A stretch of DNA of 64,000 nucleotides, taken from contig JAPYXD010000686.1 in the NCBI GenBank assembly GCA_030998225.1, forward strand, positions 3,224,001 to 3,288,000, written 5' to 3'. This stretch comes from Diplolepis rosae (taxonomy: Eukaryota; Arthropoda; Insecta; Hymenoptera; Diplolepididae). Both the position numbers and the translations under genes were made by a program. Shown here one piece after another: positions 1 through 10,896 of this stretch (positions are counted from its first letter, which is position 1; each line of letters begins with the position of its first letter). The notes under the pieces are model-generated. The model searched no databases, was not told the DNA's origin, and saw only the letters and a program-made list of their open reading frames with translations.

Positions 1-1500
1 TTCATGAGATTGGAAAGTTTGGATATCTCAAATAGACTTATATATTAATCGTATAAATTCGAGCTCTTTCCATTAAACCTGCAATCGTAGAATTTATTTA
101 TAGAAATCGGTATAGATCAGACACTCATATTGTGAATACTGATACAAATTGTTTGATAATAGTTTCAGAATAGTTTTCAGAAAAGTAGCTCAAAACATAA
201 ACTTAATCTTCGAAATGAACCTATTCCTATTCAGCTTCACACCAAAGAATTTATTGCAGATACGGGTATGGATGGGAAATAACAATATGTGTATGTATAT
301 ATGTATGTTTATGTGTATATATGTGTGTATGTGTATGTGTGTATATGTGTATGCATATATATATTCCAACATAGTTTTAAAATAGTTTTGATAAATAGCC
401 TCAACCAATTCAGTTTTTGCACCAAAGATCTTATTGTGGTTACAGTTAAGTTTGCATACAAAAATAGACTTATAAATTAATTTTTTATACATTTTAAATA
501 ATCGTTTAGAAAATGTTTATAAATTGTTCTTCAGTCCAAAATTTAGAAAAAAAATAACATTAATGCTTTATATCAAGCCCCTCCCATTTAACTTGTATTT
601 GAAGAATTTATATTTTTTATAGTCGAGAATGCTCTCGAAATAGTTTTCACACAAATAGTTGGAAAAAATATATATACATATCTCAACATCGTTCTATTAT
701 AGTTTAGGAATAACAGTTCAAACAATTATGAATAATTGTTTAAGAATGCTTTCGAAATATTTCTTCTGACAAATATTTCACAAATTATCATTTCAACATA
801 GTTTTAAAATAGTTTAGTAAAAATAGTTCAAACAAATGTGATTCAAAATAGTTTTCAGACAAATAGTCCCAAAAAATATACATATTTCAACATATTTTTG
901 AAATAGTTTTGAAAATATTTCAAACAAACCAATTTTGCTGTGAATTATATTGTTATAACTTGTTCCAAAATGCACCCAAAATAGTTTTCAGACAAATAGT
1001 TCAGAATATGTATGTGTATGTGTATGTGTGTGCATGTATGTGTATATGCATGTGTATGTATATATATATATGTATATATATGTGTATATATGTGTGTATG
1101 TATGTGTGTGTATATGTATATATATATTTCAACATAGTTTTATAATAGTTTTAGGAAAAATAGTTCAAACAAATGTGAATATTGCTTATGAATTGTTTAA
1201 GAATGGTTTCGAAATAGTTTTCAGACAAATAGTTCAAAATATATATACATATTTCAACACAGTTTAAAATGGTTTAGGAAAATAGTTCAATCAAATCCCT
1301 AATAGCCTCAACCAATTCAGTTTTGCGTATTTTAATCGTAGTCACCGCTATGTACAAGAAATGCAAAAATGTTAATATTTTTATACATAGCTTATAAATA
1401 GTATTAAAATAGTTTCGAAAAAAACTAGTCAAGAGATATCCTTAATGGTCTATACCAGGCTATCCATATTCAGCTTCGCAGCAATGTATATATCCAAACT
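1..1500. repeat. AT-rich region with degenerate interspersed repeats and two TATG-type microsatellites
   Basis: No gene is supported here. Short motifs such as 'aacatagttttaaaatag' and 'agttcaaacaaat' recur many times between about 120 and 1430, giving a ragged tandem array with units of roughly 50-120 bp. Two purine/pyrimidine-alternating microsatellites built on TATG/TGTA lie near 285-365 and 1005-1125. The apparent reading frames in them (strings of M, Y, V, C and I) are products of the repeat, not proteins. Confidence 0.7.
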
Positions 1501-1599
1501 TTCCTTCTTGTATTTAATATATCAAGTACGCCTTTTGTGACATATTTTAAGCATTCCAGTAACTCAGAGAAAATATGTGAAATTATTGCCAGCAACCTT

Positions 1600-1725
1600 T
1601 TTGTATTTTCTAGATTTTAATAAATATCACTGATGAGGGCTCCGATCAGAGCCGAAACGTTTGATTAAATTTGACTTAATCGTTTTATGGACCCTAAAGC
1701 CAATTTTCCAACAACATACCATTCT
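1600..1725 (+). mobile_element. Penelope-like tail with hammerhead-ribozyme-like core
   Basis: The sequence has CTGATGAG, then a GGCTC/GAGCC stem with a short loop, then GAAAC. This is the conserved core order of a hammerhead ribozyme (CUGAUGA, stem II, GAAA). About 35 bp downstream is 'tggaccctaaagccaattt'. The same two-part signature recurs on the other strand near 53000-53110, and the tail motif recurs in the hairpin at 17156-17247. Hammerhead motifs are known from the terminal repeats of Penelope-like retroelements, which is the basis for the name. No reverse transcriptase is present. Helix I and the cleavage site are not clear by eye. Confidence 0.45.
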
Positions 1726-1789
1726 ATTCTAAGGAACATTGAAAAAAAATAATCAAATGGTCGCGCTTTATTTATTTTTTATAAGTTTG

Positions 1790-2170
1790 GCAGTTTGCTC
1801 ATTATCTATAGAGCCTCTTCTTTTTTAACTAATTATTATTTATAATTTATATTTACAATTATAATTACCTATAATATTTAATATTTATAATATTGATCAT
1901 GCAATAATAGTTATATTCATTTGTAACATTTAATATTCGTAATATTTATCATGTCATAATAATTATATTTATTTATAATATTTAATATTCATGATATTTA
2001 CAATGTAATAATAATTATGTTCTAACACAACGAGAATTCACAACTGCCAAATAATCAATGTGGTATCTGGATATCTCTAATGATTGACAATGTCTATTTA
2101 TTTATTTATTTGTTCATTTATTTATTTATTTGTTTATTTATTCATTAATTTATTAATATATTAACAATAA
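1790..2170. repeat. Low-complexity AT-rich stretch
   Basis: Dominated by 'aatatttaatatt' and 'tttatttattt' type repeats. I see no coding potential or recognisable element. Confidence 0.6.
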
Positions 2171-2239
2171 ACCCCTTATATGCACTTGTGTGAATACATT
2201 TATCATAAATAGTGTAAAAAAAAAAATAAAAGAGATATG

Positions 2240-2760
2240 AACGCGGGACGCCCATCCAGCCATCTTGCACTAAGCTGCTTAACCTGCGTGATCGCTTGTG
2301 TGGCAGCAACCGAAGGTTAGTGCGGCGCTCGCTGACAGCACGAACGAGAATGTTGGTGAAAACTAGATCGCCACGTTCGTGCCACATTCACTTCCAGTTT
2401 GAAAGTTAATCATTAATTACGGGACGAAGACTTAACGAAACACCGCAATTCTTTCGTGTGACTGTGATTGTTCTTATGTTGTCTCTATTTTCGTGGTTTT
2501 CGTTCCCGTTTCCACGCAAAAGGCGGAAACTTGAGTCTGGGCCGTCTCAATAGGTACCCCGCCTCCCACTCACATCTCTCTCTCTTTTCCTCGCTCATTT
2601 GTTATTCTTACCAATTGCCCGTGCCATACTTATATGCATTGATTGGGTTGAAATTGAACACATTGGTTGTTAATAATAAATAAATAAAGGTATTAAAAAT
2701 ATTATTTTAACTTGTAAACTTAAAAATTTCAATAAAATAGATTTGTTAGATCACAAAGGG
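2240..2760 (+). mobile_element. Partial Ty3/gypsy LTR/leader fragment
   Basis: This GC-richer stretch leads into 'ttaccaattgcccgtgcc', which is also found in inverted orientation near 49950-49980. There it likewise sits between an LTR and the leader repeats of a Ty3-type fragment. I therefore read it as the LTR-proximal part of the element whose gag start follows at 3173. Neither LTR terminus can be placed here, so the left border is approximate. Confidence 0.45.
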
Positions 2761-2800
2761 ATTTGACCTTGAGGCTAACCTTGATGATTTGATAAACAAA
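2755..2800 (+). repeat. Retroelement leader repeat (GATTTGACCTTGAGGCTAAC type), single copy
   Basis: The motif 'gggatttgaccttgaggc' followed by 'taac' and 'gatttgat' matches the three direct copies in the leader of the element at 60.3-61.5 kb and the two inverted copies near 49860-49935. In every case it lies between the LTR side and the gag start, so it marks the untranslated leader of this family. Confidence 0.7.
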
Positions 2801-3172
2801 TCATTTTACATGAAGGGCACATGCAGTTGGTAAAGAAGAATATTTTATTATTTTAAGAAATTTATTGTTAAAAATTATAAATTTACAATCAATTGAGCGA
2901 TTATTTATTTGACTTAAATATTTGAAATAATTATATCTTTATATCATTATATTATTTTCTAATGAACAAATAAAACTTTCATTTCAAATTTTATTGTTAT
3001 TGAAAATAAATAAACAAATCAAAAATAAATTTTACTAATCTCATTTTATTTTTCTTGAAAAACAAATTTTATATATAGTTTTTTTAATTGTTATAAACAA
3101 ATGATAATTTAAAATAACAATAAACAATCTAAGAACGCTCAATACAAAATATTGTGAAGTTATCATGACCCA

Positions 3173-3810
3173 ATGTCAAAACCAAATATCCCTTTAGAAT
3201 CTACCACAAAAGTTATAACACGTAGTCAAGCTATACAAGATAGTCAGCTTGCAAAAATAGTAGATTTGAATCAAAATGGTAATTAAAAAATAAAATCAAT
3301 TAGAAATAGAGAATATTCAACTGATAATAAGCGCCAAACTATCCCTGATCCAATCCCTACAGAGCAAGAATTAGATAACACATTTAAGTTAGATGATTCA
3401 AGTTTAGATAAGACTAATTAATAATCAAAGTATATCAAGTAAAGATTAAAAAAAAACTAGCGGGTTTCATTCAAGTTTCTGTCCAGATTTAAGCATTGTA
3501 ACAGGATCTAGTAATCAAGATCAAACTCTAACGAACGAATTATCTTATTTTTACGAATTCAATTTGCTAAGCTCAAGAGTAATAACAATAGACCAAAAAA
3601 CTTTAAAAGAAAGATTGGAAACCTCATTAGCACGCGACTCTATAATTAGTAGCAATGACAGCGACGACGACAAAAGCGACACAGAAGTCATAAATCAAGA
3701 TAATCCCGTATGTAACGACAGACTCACTAGCGAGGGAAGACGCCAACGAAAGTGTCGCACAAATGCCCAACGTGATCTTATTTGTAGGGCGCCAGATACT
3801 GATCTGTAGT
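3173..3810 (+). pseudogene. gag: Ty3/gypsy gag, N-terminal fragment, broken
   Basis: The ATG at 3173 opens a frame with 'VITRSQAIQDSQLAKIV', the same N-terminal block (ITRSQ..., LAKI) seen in the gag starts at 61570 (+) and 35551 (-). Stops follow soon after. The second part (3564-3809) has a Ser/Asp-rich stretch 'SNDSDDDKSDTE' like that of the 61570 copy (about residues 170-180). The core capsid and zinc-knuckle parts are absent. Gag binds and packages element RNA. This copy cannot make it. After about 3800 the sequence stops resembling the family. Confidence 0.65.
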
Positions 3811-5175
3811 ACCGAATGAAATTAAATTTTCCAACTTTAGCTTTATTTCCGACAATTCTGACCTCTAGTCATTTCTTAATAAATTACTATGCTTAATAAT
3901 ATTCTAATATTCCCGGTTAAGTTGGTAGACGGGAACATGGGGGCGAACACTTGGATAGGTCGAACACAAAACAATAGAATTTCTAAAATAAATAACACAC
4001 TTATAGAGCTGATGTGGATAAAATAACATGAGCCTAATTTATTAATAAAGTATTAACCAGAATAACATCAATTACTTCTCTACAGCAATTACGCATCAAA
4101 ATATTTAAACTTGTTTAAAGAGGAATGTTCAGTAACTACTATCCTAGCTAAATCTAACCTTGATTTACATAACTGCGCTATGATAATAATATGTGATGTA
4201 CGTTGACAAACATAACTTCTCTTCACTAAACGGCAAGATCTCCAAATGCTTAAAACTAATTCTCTCTAATTTTATATTTACTCAAATTCTCTCAACAATC
4301 TAGAACTTCTAATTATTTACTAAAAATTATTTCTGACCTTGTCTTCAATCTCAGCTGAAGGCATAAGGTCAACTGAAAATCAACAACATCTATATTCAAA
4401 CTCAAATCTCTTCTCTAGGCTACCTTGACTCTATAATTTAAACCTACCAAATCTAGAATTCACACCTTAAATTTCTACTCTAACCCGGATCTCAATTATA
4501 TACAGAAATCTGACTTTACTTTATACTCTAATGTTATATTTCACTGGCTAGAATTCCCTAAAGCTAACCTATAACATGGCCATCCTCAGCGTGCTTTTAA
4601 TTTTGTCGAGAGAGAGGACATGATCAGGCACCTACCTGGGTTCCAGACACTCCGCTGAGAGTTCGATTGTTTACTCTGCCTTGGCTAATTTTGTCTTTAC
4701 TGGCTACACGGCACCAACTCCTCTCCTTCCTCACAAAAAGGCACTCAAATTATTATACAATTTAACTGCAGTCGAGAGCTTGCTGCCCGAACGAGTTCTG
4801 CTGTTCCGCTGTTCCTTCTTCTCGCACTACTTGTTCATTCCACCTACAGGTGGCGTCCATTTCGCTGCAGACGAGCACTTTGTCCGGGAGGTAGCGTACC
4901 CACGCGGTCACTCTGGCAACTAGCCTACTAGCTGTCAATGTTGACAATATGTCTGCCGCCAAGTTCCACTTCGATTGACTTGTTATTGTCGATCGATATT
5001 TCGCTTACGTGTGATCGCGTACACCACTCTGTGTCGTGTGGTTGTAACTCTCGATTTCGTACCGGCAGTGAAAGAGTGGTGAATAAGTGTATACATAGTC
5101 TTTGATATGTAGTGTGAGTGCAGTGTGTGTGAGATCAGCTGTCATCGAGGGAATTCTCGTTGTCGTCTGGAGCCA
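3811..5175. other. Unassigned region left of the large DNA transposon
   Basis: I recognise no gene. The minus strand at about 3787-3797 has TGGCGCCCTAC, the usual start of a tRNA-Lys primer-binding site, which could mark the end of an unrelated LTR to its right. I could not find matching LTR ends, so I do not call an element. From about 4560 the sequence becomes GC-richer and less repetitive. The DNA transposon then interrupts it at 5176, and the other half resumes at 14151. Confidence 0.4.
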
Positions 5176-5690
5176 CCCAGATAGCACCAAATATTCCCAG
5201 AACCTTCCAGGAAGTTTCCGACGGAAGGATCGGAATATTCCACAGGAAAGTTCCTGGAAGGTCCTGGGAATAAAGAAAATGTCCGCCCGTCAGGGAATAT
5301 TTCATTGAAAGGTTCGTGGATTACTCCTCGAGAACCTTGGTGGAAGATGTAATGAGAATCTTCGGAAAATAGTCTTACGACATCTTCCAGGATGATTCAG
5401 CAGCAATACTGAGGGAAAATGCGCAGGGAATATTCGTGATACATTAATCAGAAATATTCTGGGAATATTTACGAACATTATTCCTGGAAGAAAAAGAAAC
5501 AATATATACATATATATTAAACATTATCATTTAAATATACAGTATATTCTTATTTAAACTATTAGGACAGTGAAAGGAATGAAGACCGCTAAATAATGTA
5601 CAGGTAAGTAAAATTTTATTTCACTCGGTACAATTATTAACTTTGCTGTGATTAATGTTTGCCTGTTTTCTCTTTTTTATTCTAAGTTCA
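5176..5690 (+). repeat. Left terminal inverted repeat, rich in GAA/TTC units
   Basis: This is the inverted copy of 13636-14150. The outer 100 bp is packed with alternating GAA and TTC blocks, for example GGAATATTCC at 5232-5241 and GGAAAGTTCCTGGAAGG at 5245-5261. Such subterminal short repeats are where CACTA transposases commonly bind. They also resemble heat-shock elements (nGAAnnTTCn). Confidence 0.75.
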
Positions 5691-8600
5691 TGATCTTCAT
5701 CTGATTCTTCTTCGGAATTTAAATTTATTTGCGCTTCCGCTTGTACATGACTTCGGTGTTTCTCTCTAAAATATAAAAACATATTAGCAATGTGCATAAA
5801 TTTATACGGTTCTGAATTGTTATGAGAATAAAATACTGAAATAATAAAACATACTAACTTAATTCGTTTTTCGCGTTTTTCACAGGATATTAGCCAATCT
5901 TGAATAGATTTCTCCATCTCGGCGGTTGTTGCATGTGGAAACATTTTTCCGGTACAATCTGTATAATAAAACAGTTTAGCGTTAATTGACTTTCCTGACA
6001 TTATTATAAAAATGGTGTAATAGAATTATTCAAATATAATTTAAAAATATATGCTTACGTTTCACTATTTTATAAAGAAATAGTTCTTTGAAACAACTCT
6101 TTTTCTTCGACCGACCTTTAAATGAATATTCTTTTCCAGCTGAATATGAAAATAGATAGTCCATAAAACCACTCACTGTCATTTGGAGTGTTCTAAGCTT
6201 TCCCAGACTCATAAGAGCGAATACCTAATGTAATTTAAAAGTAGTATTTTTCAGAAAAAATAATCAATTAGGAACCGTACTATTGTATTTCAGTTTCAAA
6301 AATGTATACCACTTTCGAGACGAAGCTTTTATCTGAAAGCATATTCTCAATTTGTAGAATCTCTTTTTTTGTTTTTGTTGGAAACATTTGTAGCGTTTCC
6401 TCTTCGCCTAGAATACTTGCTGCTGCTTGTTCAGGAGAAACCTTTGAAACAGATTCTCGGCTGCAGAGAGATTCTAACATGAGACCGATTGTGTTGGTCT
6501 TTTTAATAATTAGTAGCTGGTAATTATTTACTGTAAGAAAGCAACGTTAAGATCAATGGAACTATTTGCTGAGTGTGATATTTAAATGAGAAATAAATTG
6601 TAATACTAGTACAGAAACTTACAGCCCGATAGGTCCTCTGGTGAATCGATGAATCTACTGGATGAAGTTCGATGTAATTTCTGGATTTGATTTCCATTTA
6701 CGTCGGATATTTTTTCATTGATAGAAGCTGTACATGTAAACAAAGAAATTATAGATTCCAATTTATATTCATTTCAAAGTTATTATAAGTGAAACTCTAA
6801 ATTAAAACTGTAAGTGACGTATTCATTATTCATGTATTTGTTATTTTCAAAACACTAAAAATATCTCAAGGGCATGTGATACTTTAACCTAAGAGCAGGT
6901 TAGTTTCTACGGGTTTTCCCACAATTTCCAATTTTTGAAAATAGTAATTGTACCCAGACGTCCGTGTTTATCTTCTTCACTTCTGGGTACTATTATGTTT
7001 TGGAAAAATTAAAAAGTGTGGAAAAAATCCGTACGAACTAAAGTGCTCTTAGGGTAACCCTAGCGAACTGGCTGAACGGTAGCTTTACGCTGTACCGTAA
7101 AGCTATCGTAAAGCTGTCGTAAAGTAGCATTATAACTCGTGAATGAGGCAAAATAAACATTCAAAATGTTTTTATCCTTATTCTACGTTGAAAATAACGT
7201 TAACTGGTAATTGAAATATGCAATAATTTTGCTAAAATGTTTTTTTGCTAAAAATTGAAAAAAACATAATACTTGTCATTGAAGGCAGTGCAGTGGTTCA
7301 TCACTTTCCTTGTCTTCACCGTCAGGATTGAATATTTGTTAGAGTGAGATGAAAGTATAGTTGTGTCTCACTCCAACCAATGGTCAACTTTAATGGAGAA
7401 GTTCCACAAAAGGTGAACCACTGCACTGCTTTCAATGGCAGGTATTATGTTTTTTTCAATTTTTACCGTGAATAAAGAAATTATTGCATATTTCAATTAC
7501 CAGTTAACGTTATTTTCAACGTAGAATAAGGATGAAAACATTTTGAATGTTTATTTTGCCTCATTCATGAGTTATAGTGCTACTTTACGATAGCTTTACG
7601 GCACAGCGTAAAGCTACCGTTCAGCCAGTTCGCTAGGGAAAGTATCGTATGCCCTTAAATATTTTTTTTTCTCACGTACAGTCTATACAATTGTTAAGGA
7701 CCGTTTGGCAGCTTCGTTTTTTCTTCAGTTGGCCGTTGGATTCAGAAATACCAAGTTCTCTGCTTTCTGTATTGTTCTCGTTGACATCTATCTAAAAAAA
7801 AAAGCGTCGATATTTTCAAGCAATTTCTTTTTATAACATATACAGTACGTTTATGATGAGATGGTACACCCTACTGCGCTTACGCGATAAGTTTTAAATT
7901 TCATCGGTTGCTGAGTGTGAGCCGCATTTTTTACATGAATGTTATATAAATTTTAAAATACCATTTTGACGCTTGGGTGGAGAAGGTGATCGTTCAGAAT
8001 GTGCTTCAAGACGGTGATCGTTCAGATTTAGTTTCAGAAAGGCGCTAATTCTAAATTGGATTCAGAAAGTTATTCATTTGGAGAAATATTATTAATAAGT
8101 CCAATTTTGGAAGAACACCTCCTTGAAGCTGATTCCGAACGAGCACCTTCTTGAAGCAAATTCTGAACGTTCGCCTTCTTCCAGCTAAGCGTCGATTTTA
8201 TCCTTCCATAAATATAATTTATTAATTGAAAACAGAAATACTTGATGCGAACGAGGGATTCGGTTTATTTTGAAATTTCAGTCTGAAACTAAAAAAAAAA
8301 AAAGAAGAAAAAATTTTCAAATAGACATATGAATTTGGAAACAGATATAAGATATCTATAACTTACTGAAGCTTTTTCTTTGATCTCGCCAGAACTTTCC
8401 ACATTACGTATGTAGATGTTGTTGATGGTATCTGTGAAAGAAAATAACTGGTTAAATGAAATATATTTTCCATAATTATAACAATTTTTATGTAAAATTT
8501 CTATTTTTCTCTCTCATACAACTACAAGTCATATTAGTTATATAAATTTACATATCAACTTACTTTCTTTATTACTGGAACTGGAGAGAGAAATTTTATT

Positions 8601-10131
8601 AGAATCAGAAATTAATGGAATGATGGGTTTTTTGGGAATATATTTTGTTTTTGCTGAAAGCTTATCTTCTTCTTGATCTTCGTCAAAGTTTTTAGCGAAC
8701 CGTATATGCCTCGACTTCTTCAACCTTTCCATGTTTGTAGTTTCATCGCTGTCTAATTCCGACAAATCTAAAAGCAACGTCATTGCTTTCTGTGCCGCTT
8801 CGTAGGTCTCTGGAAATGTCAGATACTATTGTAGGGAACTATAAATTTTAATCGAACATTGCCGTACTTCCCGAATTTGTATTTGTTGAATTGAAATTAT
8901 ACATATCTTTTTTAAAGTTTACATCTCACAATTATATTAAGTACGACTCATTATTTTTCAATTAAGAAAACCTTAAACGCGTTTTTCTCAAAACGACTTT
9001 TAGCACTAGGCGCAGGTGATTTCTGAAAAACGGCTTTACTAATCGACTTCAAATTTTAGGACCATATCGCCCGTACCTCCTCTTTGGTAGAATTTTAATT
9101 TTAACTCATATTTTCGACCTGATAGCGACACTCATACAGATTAAGAATCTTTCTAAATTTTCTGTTTCAAATTACCTACGCCAGCAAGGTGATTTTTTTA
9201 CATGGGTGCACTCATATACAAATAAAGAAATAAATATGCATTTTGATATGAAAAGAATATTTTTCCATTCTTTAAAAGTACCCCTTTCAGCGAAAAAAAA
9301 TTTGTGCCATTACACGCAGTACTAATTATGGAAAATTTTAGAAAAGAGGAGTTAATACTTACTTGCATAACGTAAAACCCGTAAAACTGGCCATGGTTTC
9401 ATCTGATCATCTGCCCATTCACTACATGGCTGTTTGTCTCTATTGACAAGTATTTTCAATAAATCTTTTTTACTTCCGCATGGAGGAAAGTAGCTGGCGA
9501 CCATTTGCTCATCATCCTCATGATCGAAAACTGCCCAACTAGTTCTGATGACTTCAATGCCATCTTCAAATTCCACAATTGCGAAATCAGACAACTCAGC
9601 TTTTGATGTGCTGCACATTATAAACATATGTACAAGTAATGCTATTTTATTGACAAAATTAAAGTAATGGATTCGATGAATATATAATTAATAAATTCGG
9701 AAAGTTATTTACGTATTCACATAAAATAAATATGTAGAAATTATATTTCGCAGTAGCGCGTAAGGTTGCATGGCAAGATTCGCAAGCTTGCAGCAGCCTT
9801 GCGATGTAAACCTTGCAACAACGTTGCATCAACCTTGCAATCTCTGTAATTTCTGCAATCTTACGTACTACTAGGGTTTTATAAGAAATACAATCCAATA
9901 AATTTGGCACGCAAATATATATACATATTCCGAATTTATTTTTAGGTGAGAGAATAATAATTGGATGTAAAAATAGATTTCTTATTAATTATTCGATCCT
10001 CAAAATTTGATCTCGTCATTTTACTTAACAAATATTGTACATATTTTTCGCTCCAGTGTAAAACAATTAGTATTAGTAATAAATTAAGAGATATATAATT
10101 AAATTATTTAATTTTTTACTTACCTTGACAT
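5621..10131 (-). CDS. DUF4806-domain accessory protein of the transposon, 10 exons, 482 aa predicted
   Basis: Exons, in translation order on -: 10131-10124, 9610-9363, 8809-8564, 8432-8367, 7787-7680, 6727-6623, 6530-6310, 6224-6059, 5994-5859, 5765-5621. I placed each at a GT donor and AG acceptor, and the frame stays open across all nine introns to a TGA. The start is ATG TCA AG next to GTAAGT. The N-terminal part (about residues 1-110) has 'FAIVEFEDGIEVIRTSW' and 'KPWPVLRVLRYA', like the N-terminal block of insect DUF4806 proteins. The middle is Ser/Lys/Glu-rich and poorly conserved. The last 150 residues show the DUF4806 pattern: 'FPTKTKKEILQIENML', 'YSFKGRSKKK' and 'ATTAEMEKSIQDWL'. Such proteins occur in insects, often with transposons, and their function is unknown. 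The gene is divergent from the transposase and may share its promoter. A fold-back element sits in the intron 6728-7679. Exon edges are predictions. Confidence 0.75.
7058..7638. mobile_element. Fold-back/MITE-like element in an intron of the DUF4806 gene
   Basis: The element starts CCCTAGCGAACTGGCTGAAC and ends with the reverse complement. The two halves are inverted copies over about 200 bp each (TTTACGGTA-type and AACGTTATTTTCAACGT-type blocks). A second inverted pair inside (about 7280-7305 and 7405-7435) contains GCAGTGCAGTGGTTCA. It has no coding capacity. CCC...GGG termini recall piggyBac-type elements, but no TTAA duplication flanks it. The minus-strand intron remains spliceable in my model. 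Confidence 0.7.
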
Positions 10132-10896
10132 GTTCTGAGGGTTGTAAGTCTCAGGAAAAATAAACAAAATGGAGAATTCCGGCCGGTTAGATCCGCAGTG
10201 ATCCGCAGTAATTTAAACTTTCAACTGTTACAAATTGCATAGTGATTTCCATAAGGGCAATAAAAATCAATAAAAACCTCAATCGCTTTATTTTCATAGC
10301 AAATATTAAAGTTAGACATTTTTTCGCTTTTTAGCCTCACTTTTATTTAAATTATTCTTGATTTGATTTAAATGATTGTTAATTCTAATATTTCATGAAG
10401 AAAATAAGAAAATCGAATTTTCAGGTGATTATGTTCAACTAACCTTAGAATTATATCCGCGACGTGATTTAAAGAAACCAATTTTCTAATTGTTTGCTTT
10501 CTAAATTATATTTTTAATATATCAATTAATCATCTGTTTCAGTTATTGAAATACATATTAGCCATTGGTTAAGTCTAGTGACTACTAGCTAACAACAACA
10601 AAAAAGAACTTTTGTCATTTTCGTCATCTTGTCATTTTGGGTGGCAATGTGAAACGAGGTAAGAGAAATTTACATTAAATACTTAAAATGACCACAATTT
10701 CAATTTTCCATCATTAAAATCAATTGTAATCATATTATATTTTATTCATTATTCTGATGCAAGAACCTAATCTGAAAGTTCAATTTTCATTGTCATTCGA
10801 AATAAAGAATTTTTGTAATCGAACTGCTTCTTTATTCTATTCAGGAAATAAATTTTCTGGAATGAGTTCATTCTTCAGAATAACTTAAAATAAACC
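10132..10896. promoter_or_regulatory. Shared upstream region of the two divergent transposon genes
   Basis: About 765 bp separate the two start codons, which point away from each other. The sequence is AT-rich with no ORF. A bidirectional promoter is inferred from the arrangement. No TATA box or initiator stands out enough to place a start site. Confidence 0.4.

Noticed and set aside
149..1267. Several short frames rich in M, Y, V, C and I
   Set aside because: They are translations of TATG/TGTA microsatellites and occur on both strands.
3787..3797. TGGCGCC primer-site-like sequence on the minus strand
   Set aside because: No LTR pair or TG...CA ends could be found next to it, so it is not called as a primer-binding site.
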